Positions 35,857-44,424 of a stretch of DNA of 64,000 nucleotides are shown piece after piece; positions within the stretch are counted from its first letter, which is position 1; the number at the start of each line of letters is the position of its first letter. This DNA is from Calditrichota bacterium (lineage in GTDB: Bacteria > Calditrichota > Calditrichia > Calditrichales > J004). The translations under genes were made by a program, and so were the position numbers. Below the pieces are notes generated by a model, which had not been told where the DNA came from, searched no databases, and saw only the letters and a list, made by a program, of their open reading frames with translations. Where the stretch lies: positions 930,001 to 994,000 of the forward strand of contig JABFGF010000001.1 of the NCBI GenBank assembly GCA_013112635.1, read 5' to 3'.

Positions 35857-36853
35857 TTTTTGTCCTTTTTTCTTTTAAAATTTTTATAAAATGCTCAACT
35901 CTTAGTTTACAACTTTTGTGTTGCGTAAAATGCCCTTCTTCAAATTGAAATTTATCATTTTCAAAAACCATTCTTCCGGGTTTTCCTTCAATTGTTAATA
36001 TATCTTCAGAATATTGTCCAAAAAGAGATTGCAACTCATTAACAAGAAATCTTCCATCTTCTGTTTCAAAAATATCAACATCCATTGAATAAAAGCCACC
36101 TTTTTCACAGATATCTTTAACCATGAAAAAAAGTTTATCTGGGGCTTTACCAAATTCTTTTTTTAAACTGCCACTCGCAAAATCTCCGGATAACAACTTT
36201 TTATGACTAAAATATGAATCATCAATTTTAATAACACGCCATTCCCATTTTATTTTTTCAAATTTTTGAACAATAATAAAATGCTTTTCGCGAGATCCAA
36301 GAGAAGTAAACGGGATTATTTTTCCTGTTTTTATTGAAGTATACCCACGAGCCAATTTGGGCTCAAACAATCCAAAAGCTTTGTTTGCAATTTGTTTGGC
36401 TTTTCTTTTGGATTTTACAATCCTTACACCTTTTGATGTAGAACCAGTATTACTTTTAATCACAATTGGAAAATCATTATACTCTTCAATAAAATTTTTA
36501 AAATCTCTTTTTCTGTAAAAAATAAATGTATCCGGTTTTGGAAAATCAAACAAATCCAACCAATACGATGTTACTCTCTTATTCTCATATATCAAAAGTT
36601 CATTATAGCTTGGATAAATTGGCCTATTCAATATCTTATTTATTATATAAAGCCTTTCATCAAACATTGTATTTCTTTCATGAAACTTTGATGGCGGGCG
36701 GCATAAAAAACCATCACAGGTAGATTTTTTTATTTGTTCCAACCAGTCAGGTCCAATTATATCAATTACTTCATACTCAATCCCAAGCTCTTCACACGAC
36801 CTGATATAGTATTTTTGATATTTATCGAAACTGGTTAATATTCCTAATTTCAT
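35846..36853 (-). CDS. ATP-grasp fold protein of a polysaccharide cluster
   Basis: A 335-residue protein with an ATP-grasp core. FPIVIKSNTGSTSKGVRIVKS is the phosphate-binding loop (about residues 130-150), FIIVQKFEKIKWEWRVIKI the hinge, and the C-terminal SMDVDIFETEDGRFLVNELQSLFG the Mg-binding Asp/Glu/Asn segment. The N-terminal part (RPPSKFHERNTMFDERLYI) resembles the pre-ATP domain of small peptide ligases. It should ligate a carboxylate to an amine or thiol; the substrate is unknown. It is coupled to the DUF6165 gene. Confidence 0.85.
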   Translation of the reverse strand: MKLGILTSFDKYQKYYIRSCEELGIEYEVIDIIGPDWLEQIKKSTCDGFLCRPPSKFHERNTMFDERLYIINKILNRPIYPSYNELLIYENKRVTSYWLDLFDFPKPDTFIFYRKRDFKNFIEEYNDFPIVIKSNTGSTSKGVRIVKSKRKAKQIANKAFGLFEPKLARGYTSIKTGKIIPFTSLGSREKHFIIVQKFEKIKWEWRVIKIDDSYFSHKKLLSGDFASGSLKKEFGKAPDKLFFMVKDICEKGGFYSMDVDIFETEDGRFLVNELQSLFGQYSEDILTIEGKPGRMVFENDKFQFEEGHFTQHKSCKLRVEHFIKILKEKRTKNEN

Positions 36854-36868
36854 CTGTTTGAACTTTAT

Positions 36869-37927
36869 TTAAAGATACTTTTTAATAATATTTGCTGCTC
36901 GTTCCCCTGCCTTACCATCCAAATCATCAAACATTATTTTATTATATTTTTTTCTTTGAGCAGATAATTGATCTGGATTTTTCACAGATTCTTTTAAAGC
37001 AATTTGAAGTTGATCAAAAGTATCTACCCGAATGGACATATTGTCCAGCATATCCTTTATTTCCTGGCTAGTCCGCTTTTTATCCGGAACCCTAAAGGTA
37101 ATAATGGGTTTATCTAACGCGCAAAACTCAGCGATTATCGAACTCATATCTGCAATCATTACATCCGCTAAAACCAGATACGGTAAAATATCTTTATCCT
37201 CAATAAAGAAAACACCTTCAGTTTGTTTAATAATTTGCTTATATGAATCTTCTGTCCAATGATGCACAGTTACCATCACATTATAATCTTTTGTCAATTC
37301 TTTTAAATTATTGATCCAAATGTCAATAGCTGACATTCCCGATTTATTCCACGTTGCTGTAAAAATTATGACTGGCTTTTCGTCATCAAGATTAATTCTT
37401 CTTTTGATTTGATTATAAATTTCTTCACTTATTGTATTATTAAAAGCGGGATCTATTTTAGGAAATCCAACACCAATAGTATTGGTAATCCCTTTCTCCA
37501 AGGCAAGCTCTACCTCTTTTTGCGATGTTACAAGATACACATCAAATGCGTGGTATCTTGCAGCAGAAACAAAATCTTTGAAATGATAAGCTCCATGCCT
37601 CAAGCCTATTTTCTTCATCCGTGGTTCTGGGTATTTTCGGGCAGTATGTCGTGGCATAACTAAAACATCAGGGAATGTTGGGTAAAGTTTGCACTTTATT
37701 CCAAAACTGTTTAACTCTTTTTTAACCTTCTTATTCTTCGCTACTATTTCAGCATCTGGAAAATATTTTATTATACTTTCCATTACAACATAATCCACCT
37801 GTCCACCACAATAGAATTGAAGTATTTTACTCTTCCTGAATAAATGAATAAATGACCAGGCAGTTCGATATGGAAGATAGATAAGATATTGGGATAAATT
37901 CAAAATGTGCCCTGAACCAAAATACAA
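36869..37927 (-). CDS. CDP-glycerol glycerophosphotransferase-like protein (second copy)
   Basis: A 352-residue relative of TagB/TagF. Segments are MKKIGLRHGAYHFKDF, FTATWNKSGMSAID, MVTVHHW and DVMIADMSSIIAEFCALDKPIITF, which align with the first copy. An amphipathic N-terminus (LSQYLIYLPYRTAWSFIHLF) could attach it to the inner membrane. It starts at TTG without a good ribosome binding site, so the exact start is uncertain. It is the first gene of the minus-strand run that continues to 28559. Confidence 0.87.
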   Translation of the reverse strand: MYFGSGHILNLSQYLIYLPYRTAWSFIHLFRKSKILQFYCGGQVDYVVMESIIKYFPDAEIVAKNKKVKKELNSFGIKCKLYPTFPDVLVMPRHTARKYPEPRMKKIGLRHGAYHFKDFVSAARYHAFDVYLVTSQKEVELALEKGITNTIGVGFPKIDPAFNNTISEEIYNQIKRRINLDDEKPVIIFTATWNKSGMSAIDIWINNLKELTKDYNVMVTVHHWTEDSYKQIIKQTEGVFFIEDKDILPYLVLADVMIADMSSIIAEFCALDKPIITFRVPDKKRTSQEIKDMLDNMSIRVDTFDQLQIALKESVKNPDQLSAQRKKYNKIMFDDLDGKAGERAANIIKKYL

Positions 37928-38256
37928 TTTTTAATTAACAAAGAAACCGGTTATAAATTTCATTTTTTTTAGATATATCTATGCTGCATTTAAAAAACTT
38001 TTAATATACCCATATTAAAAATTATTTTCAATTTGAAATAACTATATTAGGAATCAGCTATTTTGAGAAATACGACCATCTACTACGATTACAATCTCCA
38101 ACTAATTCAATCCCGGCAATAAATTTACATTCAAAAAAAATAGTATATTTTTATGATCGGTTGATGAGCAGATAATATTTCCAGATTTGATGTTGGATAG
38201 TTTATTTTAAAATTGGTAAACTTAACGAAAACAAATTTCAAATAATTGAAAGAATA
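37928..38256. other. AT-rich divergent promoter region
   Basis: About 330 bases between the minus-strand polymer operon and the plus-strand GT9 gene. It is extremely AT-rich and should hold promoters for both directions. A 65-codon minus-strand frame (38131-38328) overlaps the start of the GT9 gene and is composed of low-complexity Phe/Tyr codons, so I do not call it. No clear operator or hairpin is visible. Confidence 0.5.
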
Positions 38257-39336
38257 ATGAAAATAAATCCTGAGAAACTGTCTGAAACACAGCTTAAAGA
38301 AATAAAAAAAATATTGATTATCCAACAAAAACCGTTTGGGGACATTTTATTAAACACTGGATACTTCGCTGAACTACGGCGTCATTTCCCTAAAGCACAA
38401 ATAGATTATCTTATCCAAAAGCCTTATAAAACAATCCTGGAAGATAATAAGCACCTTAATAACATGGTGTTAATGGACAAACCAAAAGGAAAAGGTGTCA
38501 AATACTTTTGGGCGATTATTAAGGCAATCTTAAAAATAAGAAAAGAAAAATATGACCTTGTGATAGACCAATTACGGGGGACCAGTTCAATGCGTTTTGT
38601 ACTTTTTAGTGGTATAAAATATCGACTGGGATGGCAGTATAAAAAGCCGTTAATACGAATGGGTATAAAATTTAACCGCTGGAATTGGCTGTATAATTTA
38701 AAAGCAAAAAAAGGTCCGGTGCGCTACTATTCAAGATGGAAATTTGATTTATTAAGACCATTGGGAATTGAAGAAGTTGAACATAACATTGAATACCATG
38801 TTAGGAATGAATCGTTTGAGTATATAAAACAATGGCTGAAAGAAACCGATCTGGATAAAGAAAAAATAATTGGTTTTACGCCGGGTACTCCGGTAAAAAG
38901 AAAACAATGGGACCTTGATTACTATGCCAAGTTAGGAGATATGATTACAGAGCAATTAAATTTTAAGATTGTAATTTTGTGGGGCCCGGGAGAAAAGGAA
39001 GATGCGGAATATATACAACAAAAAATGAAAAATCAGGCTATTATAGCGTTGCCTACAACCTTTAATGAAGCAGGGGCATTTCTTCATTCAATTAAAGTTT
39101 TAATCTGTAACGATGGTGGAATAAACCATCTCGCGGTTTCACAAGAAATCCCTTCGATTGCTATTTTTGGCTCTTCTTCAAATCCTGAAAAATGGTGTGC
39201 CTCGCATAAACCAATCCATCTTTATTTAAGAGACTGGAACCATAAAAAAAGTAATGACAACACATTTAATATTTCGCCAGAAATGGTTTTTGAAAAACTA
39301 AAAAACTTTTTAGACAGTCCATATTATAAAGGGTGA
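38257..39336 (+). CDS. Glycosyltransferase family 9 (second copy)
   Basis: A 359-residue heptosyltransferase-like enzyme. Motifs are ILIIQQKPFGDILLNTGYFAELR, the donor site FTPGTPVKRKQWDLDYYAKL, and VLICNDGGINHLAVSQEIPSIAIFG. It aligns along its whole length with the minus-strand GT9 at 33920-34921, including the shared YNLKA-K--RYYS segment, so one arose from the other. It is transcribed alone in the plus direction, away from the main operon. Confidence 0.93.
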   Translation: MKINPEKLSETQLKEIKKILIIQQKPFGDILLNTGYFAELRRHFPKAQIDYLIQKPYKTILEDNKHLNNMVLMDKPKGKGVKYFWAIIKAILKIRKEKYDLVIDQLRGTSSMRFVLFSGIKYRLGWQYKKPLIRMGIKFNRWNWLYNLKAKKGPVRYYSRWKFDLLRPLGIEEVEHNIEYHVRNESFEYIKQWLKETDLDKEKIIGFTPGTPVKRKQWDLDYYAKLGDMITEQLNFKIVILWGPGEKEDAEYIQQKMKNQAIIALPTTFNEAGAFLHSIKVLICNDGGINHLAVSQEIPSIAIFGSSSNPEKWCASHKPIHLYLRDWNHKKSNDNTFNISPEMVFEKLKNFLDSPYYKG

Positions 39337-39400
39337 GACAATAAATTTATAATTAGATGGGTTTTATAAATAAATCAATATTAGCAATTTGCCTGATATT

Positions 39401-40576
39401 TTATTTAAGTTCATGAAGCTGGCTAAACTTTCTTGCCTGTGTTAAAACTGCGGGTAAAATCCTTTTTATTTCCTGATATATTTCTTTGTAGGTTCCTTTA
39501 AAAAATTTCAGATCATGCCCTATTGGATCTGCAATCGAAGGGATAGACAATATTTGAGATTTATTCCATTGTTTCAGTAAAAAAAACTTTTTCTTATGTT
39601 GCGGAAACTTTTTAACTAAATATTCATAATGATTTTGTGCCAGGCAAAATACTATTTCTGACTCATGTACAATTTTATCATTTATAGGGTTTGATAAATG
39701 CTTCGTTAAATCAATATCCATATCATGACACACATTAATTGCAAAATCGTGTGCTTGTGATTTTTGCAATCGTAGTGTCCCTGCTGATTGCACTTTAATT
39801 TGATATTTATATTTGGTTTTACTGACCATTTTTTTCAAAATTGCTTCTGCAATAGGTGATCGGCAAATATTTCCAGAACACACAAAAGTAATTACAAACT
39901 TGTTACGTCCGGAAATAATTTTTTCCTCGCCCAAAAGCTCCATTAAATCAAATTCGCTCACATCACCCTGCCGTTTGATGATATATGGTAATTTGGTCAT
40001 ATCAATAACGGATGAACCTTTGGATTCCGGAATTGGGCCTGCATCTAAAATCAAATCCAACTCACCTCCAAATTGGGCAATTACATTCTGAATACTAAAA
40101 GAATTACTCATGCCGGAAATATTGGCACTGGTTGAACTGATGGGAGAATCAAAAAGATTTACAAGTGCGCTACTAACCTTATCTGAAGGTATTCTAATTC
40201 CAACCTTGTCCAGAAACGTACCCGGTTTTTCAACACTTTCAAAAATCGGTACTTTTTTTTGCAGGTTATTTTTAATAATACAAGTTACACGTCCTGGTAA
40301 TATTTTTTCCAAATCTTTCTTTATGCTAGATGGTGAGAACCCAAATATCTCTTTGATTTGCTGGATTGAGTTTAACAGAATTGAAACCGGTTTGCGCATA
40401 TCTCTTTGTTTTACAAGAAAAAGCTTGTTTACCGCTTCACGATTGTAGGCATCGACACCCAAACCATACAATGTATCGGTTGGATAGACAATCAGCCCAC
40501 CTTTTTCAAGACAATCAACGGCTCTTTTAATTATTACCGGATCAGGATTATTACGATCAATTTTATAATATTGCAT
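39401..40576 (-). CDS. Fusion of Sua5/YrdC threonylcarbamoyl-AMP synthase and low-molecular-weight protein tyrosine phosphatase
   Basis: A 391-residue two-domain protein. Residues 1 to about 210 are a YrdC/Sua5 domain (GGLIVYPTDTLYGLG, KQRDMRKPVSILL, STSANISG) that makes threonylcarbamoyl-AMP for the t6A tRNA modification. Residues about 225-391 are an LMW phosphatase with the CX5R loop in VCSGNICRSPIAEA and the general-acid Asp in IADPIGHD. Both active sites look intact. The phosphatase may serve a tyrosine kinase of polysaccharide export, given its neighbours; no such kinase is in the window. There is no Sua5 C-terminal domain, so the tRNA part is of YrdC size. Confidence 0.93.
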   Translation of the reverse strand: MQYYKIDRNNPDPVIIKRAVDCLEKGGLIVYPTDTLYGLGVDAYNREAVNKLFLVKQRDMRKPVSILLNSIQQIKEIFGFSPSSIKKDLEKILPGRVTCIIKNNLQKKVPIFESVEKPGTFLDKVGIRIPSDKVSSALVNLFDSPISSTSANISGMSNSFSIQNVIAQFGGELDLILDAGPIPESKGSSVIDMTKLPYIIKRQGDVSEFDLMELLGEEKIISGRNKFVITFVCSGNICRSPIAEAILKKMVSKTKYKYQIKVQSAGTLRLQKSQAHDFAINVCHDMDIDLTKHLSNPINDKIVHESEIVFCLAQNHYEYLVKKFPQHKKKFFLLKQWNKSQILSIPSIADPIGHDLKFFKGTYKEIYQEIKRILPAVLTQARKFSQLHELK

Positions 40577-40665
40577 TTTTTATTTTATGACTGCAAGAGT
40601 TAAGTCTGTTAAGACCTAACACTATTTCCTTATAGCTTAAATTTCAATTCTTACAATTATTTCTT

Positions 40666-41292
40666 TTACTCAGTTCCATAAATACGGTCACCGGCATCAC
40701 CAAGTCCGGGAAGAATATAGCCTTTTTCATTTAACTCTCGGTCCAATGCCGCTGTATAAATTGGAATTTCAGGATGTTCTTTGTGAAATGCTGTAATACC
40801 CTCCGGCGCTGCTACAAGGCAAACGAAGGTAATTGAATTTCCTCCATGTTTTTTAACTACATCTATAGCCGAAGCAGCACTTCCGCCTGTTGCAAGCATA
40901 GGATCAATAACAATTATTTCAGAATCAGCCAAATCGGTTGGGAATTTCAAATAATATTCAACCGGTTGCAAAGTATCTTTATCGCGATACAAACCAACGT
41001 GGCCAACCCGGGCTTTAGGAATCAAGCTTAATATTCCATCACACATAGCAAGGCCTGCGCGCAAAATAGGCACTAATGTAACAGGACGCGCCAATACAAA
41101 CCCTGTAGTTTTTTCTAATGGTGTCTGCAACTCTCTTTCAAGGATTGGTAGATTTCGAGTTACTTCATAAACCATTAATCCGGCAATTTCGTTAAGCATC
41201 GTTCGGAAATGAAGATTAATTGTTCGCTCATCCCTTAAATAAAACAGTTTTTGCTGAATTAGCGGATGATTTAAGATGTGTACATTTTTCAT
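40666..41292 (-). CDS. upp: Uracil phosphoribosyltransferase
   Basis: A 208-residue enzyme of pyrimidine salvage that makes UMP from uracil and PRPP. The PRPP loop is IVIDPMLATGGSA, VPILRAGLAMCDGIL is the first conserved block, and the uracil-binding end is GLGDAGDRIYGT. The length is standard. Its start codon overlaps the plsC stop by 4 nt (ATGA), so it is the last gene of a coupled four-gene run. Confidence 0.97.
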   Translation of the reverse strand: MKNVHILNHPLIQQKLFYLRDERTINLHFRTMLNEIAGLMVYEVTRNLPILERELQTPLEKTTGFVLARPVTLVPILRAGLAMCDGILSLIPKARVGHVGLYRDKDTLQPVEYYLKFPTDLADSEIIVIDPMLATGGSAASAIDVVKKHGGNSITFVCLVAAPEGITAFHKEHPEIPIYTAALDRELNEKGYILPGLGDAGDRIYGTE

Positions 41293-42026
41293 ATTTCCCC
41301 TTTATTAAAATCCGGCTCAAACTCAGAAACAATATTTTCTTTAACAATTTGTACAAGTTTGTTTCTTTGTTCATAATCTGCATTTGTTGTATCTATCGCT
41401 GGTAAAAACTTAATCTTTATGCTACCGCTTTTAATTAAATTATTTTTAGAAACAGAATGTTGAGTTCCCATAATTACAGTTGGAATTATTGGGATTCGCC
41501 CGTTTAACGCAAGTATAAAAGCACCCTTTTTAAAGTTTTGTATCTGGCCTGATTTACTTCGTGTCCCTTCCGGAAATATCACAACAGAGCAACCATTCTT
41601 TATTGTACCGATTGCCTCGTCAAGAGTTTTTCGCGCTTCCTCGCTATTGCCTCGATCAATTTTCAGCATTCCGGAATTGCGCATGCCCATTGAAAAAAGT
41701 GGTATCCGAAACAGTTCTTTTTTTGCAATAAAACGGGCTGTTTGCGGAATTGCAAATATTACCCCCGGAATATCCAATGCGCCCAAATGATTTGCAGCAA
41801 AAACATACGCTTTATCAGGTTCAATGTTTTCGAGACCTTCAATAATTAGTTTTGAGCCGCTTAACCATAAAAGTGATCTGCCCCATAAACGAATAGCACT
41901 TGTGGTTAAATTAGAATGCGGATTAAAAAAACCAAAAAAAGCAGCAGCTAGTGAAGCCAATATGGTCGAAATGAGAATTGCAGGATAGGCCAATATTGAG
42001 TGAATAAATTGAATTATCGTTTTCAT
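41289..42026 (-). CDS. plsC: 1-acyl-sn-glycerol-3-phosphate acyltransferase
   Basis: A 245-residue membrane-bound acyltransferase. The catalytic motif is NHLGALD (HxxxxD), the glycerophosphate-binding block is FPEGTRSKSG, and VPTVIMGT-like IPTVIMGTQ follows. One N-terminal hydrophobic segment (AYPAILISTILASLAAAFFGFF) anchors it to the inner membrane. It makes phosphatidic acid. It overlaps the aldolase gene upstream and upp downstream by 4 nt each. Confidence 0.95.
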   Translation of the reverse strand: MKTIIQFIHSILAYPAILISTILASLAAAFFGFFNPHSNLTTSAIRLWGRSLLWLSGSKLIIEGLENIEPDKAYVFAANHLGALDIPGVIFAIPQTARFIAKKELFRIPLFSMGMRNSGMLKIDRGNSEEARKTLDEAIGTIKNGCSVVIFPEGTRSKSGQIQNFKKGAFILALNGRIPIIPTVIMGTQHSVSKNNLIKSGSIKIKFLPAIDTTNADYEQRNKLVQIVKENIVSEFEPDFNKGEI

Positions 42027-42661
42027 CCGTTTCCTGATTTAATAATTGAATCTACCTGATCCGGAGACAAAGTTGTTGGTCTGCACATTTGTTTTGCTAA
42101 AAATATTATTTGGGCCACATGCTCAACTCTTTCCAGGTGCATATAAGCGTTATTTAAATTATCGGCTACAGTTATAACACCGTGGTTTTCAAGCAAAATA
42201 CTGTCATGGCTTAAAATTAGTTTTTTAATTGAATCTCCTACTTCAATGCTTCCCGGAGTTGCATATTTTGCTAAAGGGATTTTCTTCAGTGTTAAGATAA
42301 TTTCAGGTAAAATCGGTTCATCTATAGCAAGGCCACATGTTGCGAATGAAGTTGAATACAAAGGATGGGCATGAACAACGGCTGCAATATCCGGTCGTGT
42401 TTTATATGCTTCGAGGTGCATTTTAAATTCAGATGAAATTTCTCCGTTTCCGCGTATCTTATTTCCCGACATATCACATACAAGCAAATCATCTGCGGAA
42501 AGATTCCCTTTACAAGCACCTGAAGGTGTAATTATAATAGAGTCTCCAATCCGGGCACTTATATTCCCATCGGTAGCTACAATGTACCTGTTGGAATATA
42601 GTTTTTTACCAATCTCAACTATGTGCAGCTTTAGCTGTCTTTCAGTAATTAAATTAGCCAA
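42023..42661 (-). CDS. Class II aldolase/adducin family protein
   Basis: A 212-residue protein of the fuculose/rhamnulose-phosphate aldolase type. The N-terminal TDGNISARIGDSIIITPSG is the phosphate-binding part. The zinc site has HAHP near residue 97 and a later LLENHGVIT His; the catalytic acid lies in LPEIILTL. It may cleave a sugar phosphate or take part in a salvage route such as methylthioribulose-phosphate dehydration; the substrate is not fixed. It overlaps serS by 8 nt and plsC by 4 nt. Confidence 0.9.
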   Translation of the reverse strand: MANLITERQLKLHIVEIGKKLYSNRYIVATDGNISARIGDSIIITPSGACKGNLSADDLLVCDMSGNKIRGNGEISSEFKMHLEAYKTRPDIAAVVHAHPLYSTSFATCGLAIDEPILPEIILTLKKIPLAKYATPGSIEVGDSIKKLILSHDSILLENHGVITVADNLNNAYMHLERVEHVAQIIFLAKQMCRPTTLSPDQVDSIIKSGNG

Positions 42662-43925
42662 TCTTTTTTATACCACGCATATAGGAATGTAAAACCTCCG
42701 GGACCGTGATTGTGCCATCTTCATTTTGGTAATGTTCCAGCAAAGAGACCATCAATCGTGATGTTGCAAGACCTGATCCGTTTAAAGTATGAATAAATTC
42801 TGTTTTGCCACCACTGGAAGGTTTAAAGCGAATGTTGGAACGCCGTGCCTGAAATGAATCAAAATTACTGACACTTGATGTTTCAAGCCATTTATTATCT
42901 GCCATAGACCATGTTTCGATATCGTAACACTTCCCTGCGGCAAAACTTATATCACCGCTACAAAGTAAAAGAACCCTGTATGGAAGCTTTAGCATTTCTA
43001 AAATTTCAGTGGCCTCAACCAGCATTTGTTCATGAAACTGAACCGCATTATCGGGATGAACAAAATTGACCATTTCCACTTTGTTAAATTGGTGTACACG
43101 TTGAAAGCCACGTGTATCTTTGCCATAGGAACCTGCCTCCCGGCGAAAACAAGCTGAATAGGCAACATATTTTATGGGGAGTTGATCTTCGTTTAAGGTT
43201 TCATTTCTATGAATATTTGTAACTGGCACCTCTGCTGTCGGGATTAAGAAAAGATCATCTTTTTCCGCAAAATACATGTCATCTTCCATTTTAGGTAGTT
43301 GGCCCGTACCAAACATGCTATCACGGTTTACAATAAATGGAGTTAATACCTCAGTGTAATTATGTTTTTCGATATGTACATCCAGCATAAAATTTATTAA
43401 GGCTCGCTCAAGCATTGCTCCAAGGCCTTTATAAACCGCAAAACCGCTGCCACTTATTTTTCCACCTCTTTTAAAATCCAATATATCATGCATTTCACCT
43501 AATTCGATGTGGTCTTTGGGTTCAAAACTTAATTGAGGTTTATTCCCCCATTCTTTAATTGTTTTATTAAAAGATTCGTCCCGGCCAATGGGAGTTGTTT
43601 CATGTGGCATATTTGGGATTTTACTTTGCTCTGCGAAAATAAGCTCTTCAAGTTCCTGAAGCTGTTGATCAATTTCTTTAATTTTCAATGAAATTGTTTT
43701 GGTATTTGTGATTAATTCAGCGGCATCTTTCTTTTCTCTTTTATATTGAGCAACCAGTGTTGAGTTTTCGTTCCTTTGCCGTTTTAAATTTTCTACCTCA
43801 AATATTAAATCCCTGCGTTTTTGATCATTTTTTAATATAGAGTCAATATTGCCATTTTCATTTTTATTCTTAATACCCTCAACAACTTTTTCCGGGTTTT
43901 CTCTTAAATATTTTATATCAATCAT
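42654..43925 (-). CDS. serS: Seryl-tRNA synthetase
   Basis: A 423-residue class II synthetase of normal length. The N-terminal 110 residues form the long antiparallel coiled coil that grips the tRNA variable arm. Motif 2 is FRREAGSYGKDTRGFQRVHQF and motif 3 is LNGSGLATSRLMVSLLEHYQ; TAEVPVTN is also present. It is the first gene of a four-gene overlapping run (serS, aldolase, plsC, upp). Confidence 0.98.
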   Translation of the reverse strand: MIDIKYLRENPEKVVEGIKNKNENGNIDSILKNDQKRRDLIFEVENLKRQRNENSTLVAQYKREKKDAAELITNTKTISLKIKEIDQQLQELEELIFAEQSKIPNMPHETTPIGRDESFNKTIKEWGNKPQLSFEPKDHIELGEMHDILDFKRGGKISGSGFAVYKGLGAMLERALINFMLDVHIEKHNYTEVLTPFIVNRDSMFGTGQLPKMEDDMYFAEKDDLFLIPTAEVPVTNIHRNETLNEDQLPIKYVAYSACFRREAGSYGKDTRGFQRVHQFNKVEMVNFVHPDNAVQFHEQMLVEATEILEMLKLPYRVLLLCSGDISFAAGKCYDIETWSMADNKWLETSSVSNFDSFQARRSNIRFKPSSGGKTEFIHTLNGSGLATSRLMVSLLEHYQNEDGTITVPEVLHSYMRGIKKIG

Positions 43926-44160
43926 ATTATTGATATTGCTCCGTTTCTATATATAATTTTTTAATTTTAAATTAGGTGAAAATTTACTCTTATAGGCTTT
44001 TTAAGGCAAAATAATATAGAAGGGAAAAATTTCCCTCTTGCAAAGCTACCTTAAATTCGTTATCATCAAAAAGTAAAAAAATAATCCACAAATATAAGGA
44101 GGAATATTTTATAAAGCATTGTTACTGATTTTCATCTAAATAAACAATTAGGAGGAAGTA

Positions 44161-44424
44161 ATGATGCAGAACCCACTTAAAAAACATCTCACCGATGATG
44201 CATTTCAGTTTTTAATCAAAAACAACCTTTTACGCGAAAAAGGAATTCGCGACTACCATATCCGCAAAAGATTTAATGAACTTAAAATAAGCCATCCTAC
44301 ATATATGATTATTGAAATGATCCAGGATGAATATCCATATTTGCAGTATGAAACTATCCGCAAAATTATTTACCAGAAACCTGAAAGCAAACCAATCGAT
44401 ATTACAAACTGCTGTGCAGTCTAA
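44161..44424 (+). CDS. Small conserved-looking protein of unknown function
   Basis: An 87-residue protein with a strong ribosome binding site, GGAGG at 44151-44155. It is charged and helical in its first two thirds (FQFLIKNNLLREKGIRDYHIRKRFNELK) and ends in NCCAV. I recognise no family; the helical pattern with many Arg/Lys would suit nucleic-acid binding, but that is a guess. Its last 4 nt overlap the end of the convergent GT2 fusion gene. A second GGAGGA lies at 44099-44104 without a start codon after it. Confidence 0.7.
   Translation: MMQNPLKKHLTDDAFQFLIKNNLLREKGIRDYHIRKRFNELKISHPTYMIIEMIQDEYPYLQYETIRKIIYQKPESKPIDITNCCAV

Noticed and set aside
38131-38328. A 65-codon minus-strand frame in the divergent region before the GT9 gene
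   Set aside because: It overlaps the GT9 start, is Phe/Tyr-rich from AT-rich DNA and has no recognisable family.
44099-44118. A leader peptide after the first GGAGGA upstream of the 87-residue gene
   Set aside because: No ATG, GTG or TTG lies at usable spacing; the nearest in-phase codon is ATA.
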